From Oscillospiraceae bacterium (GTDB taxonomy: Bacteria > Bacillota > Clostridia > TANB77 > CAG-508), in assembly GCA_009785865.1 (NCBI GenBank), contig WQVL01000001.1:122383-174606 (forward strand): a DNA stretch of 52,224 bases. The letters are read 5' to 3'. The notes under the pieces are model-generated. The model was not told where the DNA came from. It was given only the letters and a program-made list of their open reading frames with translations, and searched no databases. The translations under genes and the position numbers were made by a program. Positions within the stretch are counted from its first letter, which is position 1. Every line of letters begins with the position of its first letter. This document shows, in pieces, positions 37,499-45,837 of this stretch.

Positions 37499-37642
37499 TT
37501 AAAATTCCCCCTATTTCAAATTCATATAATATCCATCTATTATACATTAATAAACCGTTTTTGACAATAACCTTTTCGCTACTTTAAGCATAATATGTAA
37601 TATACCCACTATGGGGAAAATACGAAAGAGGAATGATGAAAT

Positions 37643-38095
37643 ATGTTTGAACCAGAAGAATTTTCTTGTGACTTTAAAGAAAGACAAGGCTGCAGAGAGA
37701 AAAACAACTGTGGTATCTGCTCTATTGAAAAAGGGATCGAAAGAATGGAAAGAGGTTTAGCTGAAGCAGAAAGAGGACTAAGAAGAATTAGACGTTGTGA
37801 GTTTTGTGAAGGTGTACAGTGTATTCAAAGAGGGCTTGCAGAAATGAAAAAGGGATTAGAAGAAGTAAAAAGAGCGCTTCGTCACACTAACTTTGAAGGA
37901 AGAAGAGAAATAGAAGTAATTATATGTCACCTTGAAGAAGGTATTGAATGTTTAGAAAAAGGATTAAAAACGGTATGTAATGGTGATGTAAGAAGAGGAA
38001 CACGTTTAATTGAAAGAGAAATATGTAATATTAAAAGATGCTTAGAAGCACTAAAACAAGCAATTTGTTCCAAAGAAGAAAAATGCTGTAGATAG
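37643..38095 (+). CDS. Cysteine-rich helical repeat protein
   Basis: 150 aa, about 16 Cys. Repeated helical units: IERMERGLAEAERGL, CIQRGLAEMKKGLEEVKRAL, EGIECLEKGLKTVC, IKRCLEALKQA, in the Leu/Glu/Arg pattern of a coiled coil, with CxxC and single Cys at unit ends. ATG 37643 after AGAGGAATGATGAAAT. Similar Cys-rich helical proteins occur in Clostridia spore coats, but I have no direct evidence. Confidence 0.6.
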   Translation: MFEPEEFSCDFKERQGCREKNNCGICSIEKGIERMERGLAEAERGLRRIRRCEFCEGVQCIQRGLAEMKKGLEEVKRALRHTNFEGRREIEVIICHLEEGIECLEKGLKTVCNGDVRRGTRLIEREICNIKRCLEALKQAICSKEEKCCR

Positions 38096-38139
38096 TAATA
38101 TAGTGAGGTGACCATTCTAGGTCGCCTTAGCTACATACT

Positions 38140-38415
38140 TTATCTATCTTTGACCACTACTTTAACAGTATCTCCTGGTTTCTTATCGATTTGCTCTCGT
38201 ATAGATTTAGTAATTCCAATTATATAACAAATGGAGCCATCTTGGTTCTTAACACCCATATTGACAATGCTGCCGTCATAGCAAATCCCATCAAATATAG
38301 CAGTTACTTTCAATTTTCCTTTGCCATATTCTTTTCTAATATCAATAGGAACCTCTACATATGCCCCATCCATATCTGGAACTTTCTTTATTACCCCTTC
38401 AAATTCAAATAACAT
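38140..38415 (-). CDS. DUF1905-type beta-barrel protein
   Basis: 91 aa. Opening FEGVIKKVPDMDGAYVEVPID and IRKEYGKGKLKVTAIFDGICYDGSI, GITKSIREQIDKKPGDTVKV match the DUF1905 beta-barrel family (found with YdeI-like proteins). ATG 38415 after AAGGAGC. Function unknown. Confidence 0.75.
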   Translation of the reverse strand: MLFEFEGVIKKVPDMDGAYVEVPIDIRKEYGKGKLKVTAIFDGICYDGSIVNMGVKNQDGSICYIIGITKSIREQIDKKPGDTVKVVVKDR

Positions 38416-38433
38416 ACTATTTAATATTGCTCC

Positions 38434-39420
38434 TTACTTATTTTTCTTAAAATGAAAACTTGATTCAATCGTATTATTTAACAGAGTGTCAATCTGTTCA
38501 TTTGTTAAGTTTAATTCCTTTTGCAGCTTTATCACTTCCCCAGTAAGTGTTATGTTCGAAACAGTTCGGTTGTCTGTATTAAGTGTTACAGTTGCTCCTT
38601 TTTCTAACAATTTCCTTATTGGATGTTCTGATATTGAATTTACTGCCTTAGTATGATGGTTACTAGTTGGACACATCTCTAAAGGTATCTTGTTAGTAAT
38701 TAAATATTGTACTAAATCATCATCTTCTATTGCTGTTACGCCATGCCCTATTCTATCTGCTCCTAGTTCAATTGCATTCCAGATGCTTTCAGGCCCATCT
38801 GCTTCACCTGCATGTATTGTACAAGGTATATTATATTCCTTTGCTTTTTCAAAAAGATTTGTGTGATTTTGGACTGGATATAGTGCTTCTGCTCCAGCTA
38901 AATCAATACCGCAAACTCCCCTATTTAAATATTTCTTAGCGACTTCTATTGTTTCCAAATTAGCTTCCTCTAAAGTTACATTTTCTCTTTCGCCTCTCAT
39001 ACAACATAAGATTAAGGATACTTGAATATCCGAACTTTGATTTATTCCAGCTAAAACAGCCTCTACAACTTCAAACTGAGTTAGGCCATTTCTTGTATGC
39101 AAACTAGGTGCGAATCTAATTTCTGCAATAATAATATTCTCTAATTCTAAATCTTCTACTAACTCTCTTGTGCATCTAGTAAGGGCCATTGCATTCTGCG
39201 TTACCTTTAAGGGTAATTCAAATGCTTTCAAATATTCATTTAAACTTTCACAGTTTTCTGAAACATGTAAACTATCTAACTCTTCTTTTGAAATAGCTAT
39301 CCCCTGTTCATTAGCTAACTCTTTAATAGTCTCGGGTCTAAGGGAACCATCTAAGTGCAAATGCAATTCTGCTTTTGGTATTTTCTTTATATCTTCAAAA
39401 CTATATCTTATATCACTCAT
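38434..39420 (-). CDS. add: Adenosine deaminase
   Basis: Deaminates adenosine to inosine with zinc. 328 aa from ATG 39420, which follows TAGGAGAATTTGAT (upstream in-frame ATG codons lack this). Seen: KAELHLHLDGSLRPETI (HxH metal ligands), TIHAGEADGPESIW (His, Glu catalytic), RIGHGVTAIEDDDLV, and TLNTDN near the end. Purine salvage; guaB lies 1 kb away. No in-frame CGG. Confidence 0.93.
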   Translation of the reverse strand: MSDIRYSFEDIKKIPKAELHLHLDGSLRPETIKELANEQGIAISKEELDSLHVSENCESLNEYLKAFELPLKVTQNAMALTRCTRELVEDLELENIIIAEIRFAPSLHTRNGLTQFEVVEAVLAGINQSSDIQVSLILCCMRGERENVTLEEANLETIEVAKKYLNRGVCGIDLAGAEALYPVQNHTNLFEKAKEYNIPCTIHAGEADGPESIWNAIELGADRIGHGVTAIEDDDLVQYLITNKIPLEMCPTSNHHTKAVNSISEHPIRKLLEKGATVTLNTDNRTVSNITLTGEVIKLQKELNLTNEQIDTLLNNTIESSFHFKKNK

Positions 39421-39500
39421 ATCAAATTCTCCTATACAATATATCTCCATTATATACACTAAACATCTGACTTTGCAAGTGCTTGTCTAACATTGTGGAT

Positions 39501-39529
39501 TTGAAAAATTATGTAAAATATGGTATAAT
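39501..39529 (+). promoter_or_regulatory. Promoter of cassette gene 39690-40286
   Basis: TTGAAA (39501-39506), 17 bases, TATAAT (39524-39529). A 160-base untranslated leader follows. Confidence 0.65.
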
Positions 39530-39689
39530 TTATATAAGATCCAAGGCGTGAGCCTTTGTAGTTATAAAGCCTTTTGAACCACACCCCCCATCAATATCCA
39601 GTAGAGTGAACATGCCTCGTGAGTGAATCTGCCTCCTGGAATTTTATAGATATGACTTGGGCAATTGCCCCAAAAGGGAGACATGCAAC

Positions 39690-40286
39690 ATGAAAAAAAG
39701 AATCATTGCAAGAGTAATAACAGCGATTGCAGTAATCGCATTCATCATATGGCTGGGGATAACCAATCATAACCTCCGGCAAGAGCTAGATATAGTGAGA
39801 GAATCAAGAGAATGTAGAACAGCTTTACTAAATGCAACAGCCAATCTTTTGCTTCTTCGTGACAGGCGTAGTGAGCTTTTGAACCAAGCTATAAGGAGCG
39901 AAGAGCTTACTCAAAGCTTTGTTCAGAGAATGGAAAGACTTAATGAAGAAATTCAAGAAGCAGAAGAAGAATTTAGAAGGTTATGGAGCCACTATCACTC
40001 TTTTGATAGACGACATCGTACTACTGGTAGGTGGGATCCTCCTAGTAGATTTGGTCCTGCTCACATCCTTGTGTGTAATATAGTCGGGACAACAAGAGCA
40101 AATTCTGCTGGGCAGGCTGAATTCAATTCATTCGATCCATCGAGCGTTGTTTTGTCGGAGAATGTTCACGTATTAGAAAATTCGACAGTTATAGAACTTG
40201 TAGACATTTCAAAGAATGGATATTTACTAATAACATCATCTTATGGAGTAGTTTTGAGAATAATTAATCCACCATGGCCACAATGA
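39690..40286 (+). CDS. Membrane-anchored coiled-coil protein (cassette gene, in-frame CGG)
   Basis: 198 aa. N-terminal signal anchor RVITAIAVIAFIIWLGI, a coiled coil (about residues 30-105, rich in Leu, Glu, Arg), then a beta-rich C-terminus (HVLENSTVIELVDISKNGYLLI). ATG 39690 after AAAGGGAGACATGCAAC. CGG 39777 (Asn-Leu-Arg-Gln) is in frame as Arg. Its terminator ends the cassette. No family recognised; the secreted end resembles an SH3-like fold by eye only. Confidence 0.55.
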   Translation: MKKRIIARVITAIAVIAFIIWLGITNHNLRQELDIVRESRECRTALLNATANLLLLRDRRSELLNQAIRSEELTQSFVQRMERLNEEIQEAEEEFRRLWSHYHSFDRRHRTTGRWDPPSRFGPAHILVCNIVGTTRANSAGQAEFNSFDPSSVVLSENVHVLENSTVIELVDISKNGYLLITSSYGVVLRIINPPWPQ

Positions 40287-40298
40287 TTTAATGCAAAA

Positions 40299-40326
40299 CA
40301 AAGCCAACGGTTTTCCGTTGGCTTTT
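40299..40326 (+). terminator. Terminator of cassette 39690-40286
   Basis: AAAGCCAACGG pairs with CCGTTGGCTTT around TTTT. Confidence 0.85.
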
Positions 40327-40341
40327 ACCATTGGTGTCATA

Positions 40342-41268
40342 TTATCCAAATAAATCTAACGATAAGTATCGTTCTCCTGAGTCAGGCAAGATGAGTACTA
40401 TATTTTTATCTATATTCTCGTCTTTCTTTCCAACTTCTGTTGCAATATGTAATGCAGCACCTGCTGAGATACCTATTAATAACCCTTCGGTTTTCAATAC
40501 ATTTCTGACACTTTCATATGCTTCTTCGGTTTTTATTGTTACTATTTCATCAATAATATCTCTGTTTAATATTTCGGGTATAAAGCCTGGGCCAATTCCT
40601 TGTATTTTGTGTGGTCCCTTTTTTCCTTTAGTTATTACTGGAGAATCAAATGGCTCTATACCGATTATTTTAATTTCTGGTTTTTTAGATTTTAAGTATT
40701 TTCCCACTCCAGTCGCCGTTCCTCCTGTTCCTAATCCTACAACAAATATATCAACATTACCATCAGTGTCATTCCATATCTCTGGTCCAGTAAATTTTTC
40801 ATGAACATCAACATTTGCCATATTAGTAAATTGACTTGGAACAAATGAATTACTAATGTTTTTTGACAATTTATTTGCTTCTTCAATTGCTCCTGCCATA
40901 CCCTTTTCTGGTTCTGTCAATATAACTTCAGCACCATATGCTTTTAATAGTTTTTGTCTTTCTATACTCATATTACTAGGCATTGTTAATATGAGCTTAT
41001 ATCCTTTTGCACTACATACACAAGCTAGACCTATTCCTGTATTTCCGCTTGTTGGCTCTATAATGGTTGTTTTCTGGTTTATAAAACCTTTTTCTTCTGC
41101 GTCTTTAATCATCCAATAAGCAATTCTATCTTTTACACTTCCTGCAGGATTAAAAGATTCTATTTTTGCTAACAAATTTGCTTTCACATTATTTGCTTTT
41201 TGATATCTATCTAATTTGATCAATGGTGTGTTTCCTATCAATTCTAATATATTATTATATATTTTCAT
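40342..41268 (-). CDS. cysK: Cysteine synthase (O-acetylserine sulfhydrylase)
   Basis: 308 aa PLP enzyme making cysteine from O-acetylserine and sulfide. Start NILELIGNTPLIKLD, PLP lysine in PAGSVKDRIAYWM, PTSGNTGIG phosphate-binding loop, GTGGTATGVGKYLK, and SAGAALHIATEV near the end. It lies 9 bases downstream of cysE in the same operon. No in-frame CGG. Confidence 0.95.
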   Translation of the reverse strand: MKIYNNILELIGNTPLIKLDRYQKANNVKANLLAKIESFNPAGSVKDRIAYWMIKDAEEKGFINQKTTIIEPTSGNTGIGLACVCSAKGYKLILTMPSNMSIERQKLLKAYGAEVILTEPEKGMAGAIEEANKLSKNISNSFVPSQFTNMANVDVHEKFTGPEIWNDTDGNVDIFVVGLGTGGTATGVGKYLKSKKPEIKIIGIEPFDSPVITKGKKGPHKIQGIGPGFIPEILNRDIIDEIVTIKTEEAYESVRNVLKTEGLLIGISAGAALHIATEVGKKDENIDKNIVLILPDSGERYLSLDLFG

Positions 41269-41277
41269 AATTACTAA

Positions 41278-41799
41278 CTATCCTTTCTTTTCAATCACTC
41301 TACTTGCGGGCACTCCCACTGCTGTTGCGTTTTCTTCAACATCTTTTAATATAACTGCACCTGCTCCGATTTTCGCATTGTTTCCTATAGTTATAGGACC
41401 TAGGACTTTAGTGCCTGCTCCAATAATTACATTATTGTTAACTGTGGGATGTCTCTTGTCTTTATCTTTGCCAGTACCTCCTAATGTGACTTGATGATAT
41501 ATTGTGCAATCATTACCTATTTCAGCTGTTTCCCCTATTACTATTCCCATTCCATGGTCAATAAAGAGCCTCTTTCCAATTTTTGCTCCAGGGTGTATTT
41601 CTATTCCTGTTAGAAATCTTGAAATTTGTGAAATTAGCCTAGCTATAAAAAACAAATTCATTTTATAAAATAAATGCCCTATCCTATGAGATATTAGAAC
41701 ATGAAATCCTGGATATAAAATGATTACCTCCAATATGTTTTTTGCTGCTGGGTCTTTTTCTTTTATATTCTTAGCATCCAAATATAATTCTCTTAACAT
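41278..41799 (-). CDS. cysE: Serine O-acetyltransferase
   Basis: 173 aa left-handed beta-helix enzyme making O-acetylserine. Hexapeptide repeats from [20 protein letters not shown] through [12 protein letters not shown] and [17 protein letters not shown] 41799 behind AAAGGAGAGAAT; an upstream ATG (41826) is in frame but behind the RBS. First gene of the cysE-cysK operon, controlled by the attenuator upstream. Confidence 0.93.
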   Translation of the reverse strand: MLRELYLDAKNIKEKDPAAKNILEVIILYPGFHVLISHRIGHLFYKMNLFFIARLISQISRFLTGIEIHPGAKIGKRLFIDHGMGIVIGETAEIGNDCTIYHQVTLGGTGKDKDKRHPTVNNNVIIGAGTKVLGPITIGNNAKIGAGAVILKDVEENATAVGVPASRVIEKKG

Positions 41800-41844
41800 A
41801 TTCTCTCCTTTCCTCATAATATTCAATAATATTTTAGAAGATAC

Positions 41845-41880
41845 AAAAATAGCTATGTAAGATAAAACCTACATAGCTAT
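41845..41880 (-). terminator. Attenuator terminator upstream of cysE
   Basis: ATAGCTATGTA (41849-41859) and TACATAGCTAT (41870-41880) form an 11-bp stem; the minus-strand transcript ends in U residues. It lies between the leader peptide and cysE. Confidence 0.8.
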
Positions 41881-41906
41881 ATATTTTCAAAATATACTTC
41901 TATTGC

Positions 41907-41952
41907 AGGCATAAGCATTAGCACTTATACCTACAACTAGATATAGTGCTAA
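41907..41952 (-). promoter_or_regulatory. Alternative hairpins of the cysteine attenuator
   Basis: TTAGCAC (41918-41924) can pair with GTGCTAA (41946-41952, which holds the leader stop codon), or the same left part can pair with the GGCATAAG/CTTATACC arms. The pairings exclude each other, as expected of ribosome-controlled attenuation. Fold inferred by eye. Confidence 0.4.
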
Positions 41953-41993
41953 CTTATTGGGCAACAATTATTTAGAAATATATTCTTCATCAT
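41949..41993 (-). CDS. Cysteine leader peptide of the cysE-cysK operon
   Basis: A 14-residue frame, MMKNIFLNNCCPIS, then TAG, with AAGGAGAG seven bases before the ATG. Two adjacent Cys codons (TGT TGC) sit just before hairpins and an intrinsic terminator and upstream of cysteine biosynthesis genes. The arrangement is that of classical amino-acid attenuators (trp, his leaders), but for cysteine. No CGG in it. Confidence 0.7.
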   Translation of the reverse strand: MMKNIFLNNCCPIS

Positions 41994-42059
41994 AATTTTC
42001 TCTCCTTAAATTTATATTACTTAATATTTATGAATATTGCATATAGAAACTTAAAACAA

Positions 42060-42920
42060 TTAACTCTTCAAAAACTCTATAACAGCTAATCCGGCTTGTG
42101 TTCCCTCATATACAGCTTTAGATATTTGGAATACTCCCCCTGTGCAATCTCCGCAGGCAAATACTCCAGGTACGCTTGTTCTCATATGAGTATCTACAAC
42201 TATATTGTTTCCTTCAGTTTCTATACCTATCTTTTTTGCTAAGTCTAAAGCGGCAGCGGTTCCTTCGGCTATAAAAACACCAGAAATATCTAAAGAAGAA
42301 TCATCTTCAAATTCTATAGTTTGTACTTGAGTATCATCTCCTCTAACTTCTGTAACTATTTTATTGTTAAATGTTATTTTAGGATTTCTTACCTCTCTTG
42401 CCTCTTTTCCATTTGTTAAAATTGTTACTGAATTTACTATAGGAGTTAATTCCAGAGCTTCTAAAACAGCATAATCTCCACTTCCTATAACAGCAACATT
42501 TTTATTTTTGTGGAAAAAACCATCACAAACAGCACAATAGCTTATGCCTTTTCCTTCATATTCTTTTACTCCTTTGATCTTTGGTTTAGATCTTTTTGTG
42601 CCTGTTGCTAACACAATAGCTTTTGCTTTGTGTTCTCCATTCACAGTTTTAACGATCAAATTATCCTGATATGAAATGCCAACAACTTCATCTGTTATAA
42701 TTTCTATACCTAGGTTTTGAGCTTGACTAATACCATTATCTAATAATTCTTGTCCAGAGACAGGTTGTTCAAAACCATAATAGTTTTCTATTTCTTTAGC
42801 ATTTGACAAAGCACTTTCGTTCTTCCCTATAATTAGAGTTTTCAAATTAGCTCTTGCAGTATAAAGGCTTGCAGATATTCCGGCAGGACCTTTACCGATT
42901 ATAATGACATCATAGATCAT
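42060..42920 (-). CDS. Thioredoxin reductase-like flavoprotein
   Basis: 286 aa from ATG 42920, after AGGAGGCATATT. FAD site IIGKGPAGISASLYTARA, redox pair CAVCDGFF (CxxC), NAD-binding VAVIGSGDYAV, and C-terminal GVFACGDCTGG with ISKAVYEGTQAGL. The NAD loop GSGDYAV deviates from the usual GGGxxA. Likely reduces thioredoxin or a related partner. No in-frame CGG. Confidence 0.85.
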   Translation of the reverse strand: MIYDVIIIGKGPAGISASLYTARANLKTLIIGKNESALSNAKEIENYYGFEQPVSGQELLDNGISQAQNLGIEIITDEVVGISYQDNLIVKTVNGEHKAKAIVLATGTKRSKPKIKGVKEYEGKGISYCAVCDGFFHKNKNVAVIGSGDYAVLEALELTPIVNSVTILTNGKEAREVRNPKITFNNKIVTEVRGDDTQVQTIEFEDDSSLDISGVFIAEGTAAALDLAKKIGIETEGNNIVVDTHMRTSVPGVFACGDCTGGVFQISKAVYEGTQAGLAVIEFLKS

Positions 42921-42986
42921 AATATGCCTCCTTAGATACAAAAAGCCGCTATATCAAGCGACTTTTTAAGTTTTCAATTTATTATA

Positions 42987-43868
42987 CTATGCTCTTGGAT
43001 GAGCTTTTCTGTAAATGTTTTTTATAGATTCATCTTGGAATTGCATATATACTTGTGTTGAAGATATATCTGAATGTCCAAGCATTGTTTGTATTGATTT
43101 TAGATCAGCACCATTTTGAAGTAAATGTGTTGCAAATGAATGTCTTAAAACATGAGGTGTAATTTCTTTTGTTATGTGTGCTTGCTCTTTATAGTATTTA
43201 ACTATTTTCCAGAATCCTTGTCTTGTAAGTCTTCTTCCATTTATATTAACAAATAGAGCAGTTTCTTTTTCATTCTTAACCAAAACAGGCCTTGCGGTTT
43301 GTACATATTCTTTCAATGCTGCTAAAGATAATGTTCCTAATGGAATATTTCTTTGCTTTGAAGAAGTCTTGCAATTTACAGTTCCGTCTTCTAAACAAAT
43401 ATCTTGTACGTTTAGAGAAATGATTTCTGTAACTCTCATTCCTGTTGCATATGCAAATTCTAACATTGCTTTATCACGTATACCTTTTAAATCAACATTT
43501 TTTGGTTGGTCTAATAATAGTGTTACTTCTTGAGAAGTTAAAATAGCAGGTACTCTCTTTTCTATTTTTGGAGATTGAACACCCTCTGTTGGATCTTTTT
43601 TTACTTTTTTAGTTTTTAATGCATATTGGTAAAACAACCTAATTGAAGCTAGATTTCTAGATATTGTTGAAGATTTTTTACTCAATTCTTGCAAATGAAC
43701 CAGATATCCTTGAATATCTTCTTGTTTTGCTTTTGCATAATTAATTCTATTTGTGTTCACATAATTTTCATATTGAAGTATATCCCTTCTGTATGATTGT
43801 AATGTGTTTTCAGATAATTTCTTTTCATTTTCTATAAATTCCAAGAAAGATGCTATTTGTTTCTCCAT
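42987..43868 (-). CDS. xerD: Tyrosine recombinase XerD
   Basis: 293 aa, no frame breaks. N-terminal LSENTLQSYRRDILQYE core-binding domain; catalytic residues in ATGMRVTEI (Arg), TPHVLRHSFATHLLQNGADL (HxxR), MLGHSDISSTQVYMQF (His and Tyr). Together with XerC it resolves chromosome dimers at dif; the xer-like gene at 31765 could be its partner. It sits beside spoIIM, as in Bacilli. Confidence 0.88.
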   Translation of the reverse strand: MEKQIASFLEFIENEKKLSENTLQSYRRDILQYENYVNTNRINYAKAKQEDIQGYLVHLQELSKKSSTISRNLASIRLFYQYALKTKKVKKDPTEGVQSPKIEKRVPAILTSQEVTLLLDQPKNVDLKGIRDKAMLEFAYATGMRVTEIISLNVQDICLEDGTVNCKTSSKQRNIPLGTLSLAALKEYVQTARPVLVKNEKETALFVNINGRRLTRQGFWKIVKYYKEQAHITKEITPHVLRHSFATHLLQNGADLKSIQTMLGHSDISSTQVYMQFQDESIKNIYRKAHPRA

Positions 43869-43944
43869 ATATATTACTCCTTTAATTATTTAATTATTAC
43901 TTAGATATAGTTATACCAAATAAGAATAAACTTGTAAATAGTTT

Positions 43945-44604
43945 TTACAAATATTCTATACATAATATCAGTAAATTCTTAGATATGTGTACTTCGATCA
44001 AGGAAGAAAGAACTAGAAAAACAAGCATCACCGCGCCGAAAACCGTATGTCTGAGCACCTCTAATTTAATATTCTCTTTTCTTCTATCTTTTATTATAGA
44101 GTTATACAATTTCATACCACTTACACTAATTGCTAAAATGACAGGGACAAAAATTAAAGTTTGCAAGAATAGAGATGTCCCTATAAAAAGCATGCCTCTT
44201 CCCGTTCCCCAAAAAGCTATTGCAGATGCTATAGTATATCCTAATACAAATCCTCTAAATACAATTATTAAGTAAACTGCTAAGATCCCTATTACTGACA
44301 TGCCCATAAACCAAAGCAAAATACCTATACCAATATTGTTAGCAAGTGAATCTAGTAGTAGTGCACCATCATTAATAACATGATCATTTTGTAGTGAAAC
44401 AACAAAAGAATCTAAATGGTAACTTATTTCATTCTGCTGATATTCTGAACTATTATTAATAAATATTACACCAGCTATAACTCCTACTATAAATAGTACA
44501 CTAGCTATAAAATACTCTTTTATGCGCTCTTCAATATGTGTTTGTACAATGTCCCTGATCCTAGAATTTTTTCTGTGTCTTCTAACAACTCGTCTTCTGT
44601 TCAT
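43945..44604 (-). CDS. spoIIM: Stage II sporulation protein M
   Basis: 219 aa membrane protein for engulfment during sporulation, part of the DMP complex with SpoIID and SpoIIP. Basic N-terminus, several membrane helices (YFIASVLFIVGVIAGVIF, IGILLWFMGMSVIGILAVY, GRGMLFIGTSLFLQTLI and others) with the GRG-type loop of the family. ATG 44604 after GGAGGAATATA. Next to xerD as in B. subtilis. Confidence 0.85.
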   Translation of the reverse strand: MNRRRVVRRHRKNSRIRDIVQTHIEERIKEYFIASVLFIVGVIAGVIFINNSSEYQQNEISYHLDSFVVSLQNDHVINDGALLLDSLANNIGIGILLWFMGMSVIGILAVYLIIVFRGFVLGYTIASAIAFWGTGRGMLFIGTSLFLQTLIFVPVILAISVSGMKLYNSIIKDRRKENIKLEVLRHTVFGAVMLVFLVLSSLIEVHISKNLLILCIEYL

Positions 44605-44676
44605 TATATTCCTCCGTAAGTAACTTTTCTTAATGTATATTCAAGTAAATAAATAAAAGAACTAGATTTATAGATA

Positions 44677-44720
44677 TCAAAAAGGTGTAGAGGGAAGTGT
44701 TTATCCTCTACACCTTTTGT
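44677..44720 (-). terminator. Terminator after the HIT-family gene
   Basis: AAAAGGTGTAGAGG (44680-44693) pairs with CCTCTACACCTTTT (44705-44718); the minus strand continues into U residues. Confidence 0.85.
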
Positions 44721-44745
44721 TGAAACTATGTCAATATATGAGTAA

Positions 44746-45234
44746 CTAAACCAAGACAGTCGTCCACTCAGAATTTCTATATTTAGCTTCTTCTTCAACA
44801 ATTAGAATTTGTTTTCTTATTTCATTTATGTCTTCTCTATTTAGCGGTATGAAATTATCATAGAATCCTGTTGACCTATCAGGTAATTGCATTGCTTCTG
44901 GCCATGCTTGTATGGTTGCGTTTTCAGCTCTACCATAAATATGTATATGGAAATAAGGTTTTTCATTTTTTTTGTACGCCCAATTGCCCATATCATGATA
45001 ATTGACTCTAATAACAGGTATACCTCTATTATTCATTGCTCTTTTAAACGCTTTGCCAGTGATCATAGTTAATCTCATAACCTCAATTGCTTCTCTAGGA
45101 GGTAGCTCTGACCTATCCTCATAATACTTTTTGGGTGTTATCTTTAAATGTCCGCCCTCTTCTCTTGATATATGTGGAAAAGAAAATGCTTCTACTATAA
45201 AATTATCGGTTTCATATATTAGTTCATTTTTCAT
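44746..45234 (-). CDS. HIT-family protein
   Basis: 162 aa. The histidine triad region is KPYFHIHIYGRA (HxHx), typical of HIT hydrolases acting on nucleotides, preceded by NYHDMGNWAYKKN. Opening NELIYETDNFIVEAF is HIT-like. ATG 45234 after GGAGGTAACAATTT. Probably last gene of the rnhA-fic-PHP-Nudix-HIT transcription group. Confidence 0.7.
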   Translation of the reverse strand: MKNELIYETDNFIVEAFSFPHISREEGGHLKITPKKYYEDRSELPPREAIEVMRLTMITGKAFKRAMNNRGIPVIRVNYHDMGNWAYKKNEKPYFHIHIYGRAENATIQAWPEAMQLPDRSTGFYDNFIPLNREDINEIRKQILIVEEEAKYRNSEWTTVLV

Positions 45235-45271
45235 AAATTGTTACCTCCAATACCTGTCTACTTAAAAATAT

Positions 45272-45817
45272 TTACATCCTAAACAAATAATTTGCTAATG
45301 TACTATATACTTCTTTTCTTTCGACAACTTGATTGTTTTTTACCATATTCAGCAATTCGCTAATTTCAACAAACTTAATTTGCTGGACCTCACTCTCTTG
45401 AAATTTAATTCTTGATATTTCTATGCCAGGTTTTCTTAATATGAAAAAATCATAGAATTGATTTTCAATAAATGTATCACTCACAATTTGTTGCTTTCTA
45501 AATGAAAACATAAATCTAAAATCTTTGACATCAACATTATATCCAAGATTTATGCTAACTTCTTCATTTATTTCTCTTGCAGCAGCAGATAATGAATCTT
45601 GACCTGTTGATATATGTCCTGCGACAGAAATATCCCACATATTTGCATTTTTATCTTTACTGGCAGATCTTTGTTGCATTAATATTTGATTATGCTCATT
45701 AACTATTGCTATTACAATTGCCCTATGCCATAATCCTCTTCTGTGTATCTCATCTCTTGTCTATATTTCCCCTGTCATAAAGCCATTTTCATCTAAAACA
45801 TCTAATAATTCTTTCAT
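45272..45817 (-). CDS. Nudix hydrolase with an internal TAG at codon 19
   Basis: 182 codons, isopentenyl-isomerase-like Nudix protein hydrolysing nucleotide-type pyrophosphates. Opens MKELLDVLDENGFMTGEI, then TAG (minus-strand 45763-45761), then TRDEIHRRGLWHRAIVI, which continues in the same frame; family proteins have Lys at that place (TGE-x-K-x-R-x-E-x-H). The Nudix box is GHISTGQDSLSAAAREINEEV. ATG 45817 follows AAAGG. TAG is an ordinary stop in other genes here, so this is either a nonsense mutation or a readthrough site. The part after the TAG has no good start. Confidence 0.55.
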
Positions 45818-45837
45818 ATATTTACCTTTCTCATTTT

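Noticed and set aside
45761-45763. Pyrrolysine or TAG reassignment
   Set aside because: TAG ends several other genes here (galE, polA, yabP), and no pyl gene or tRNA is visible.
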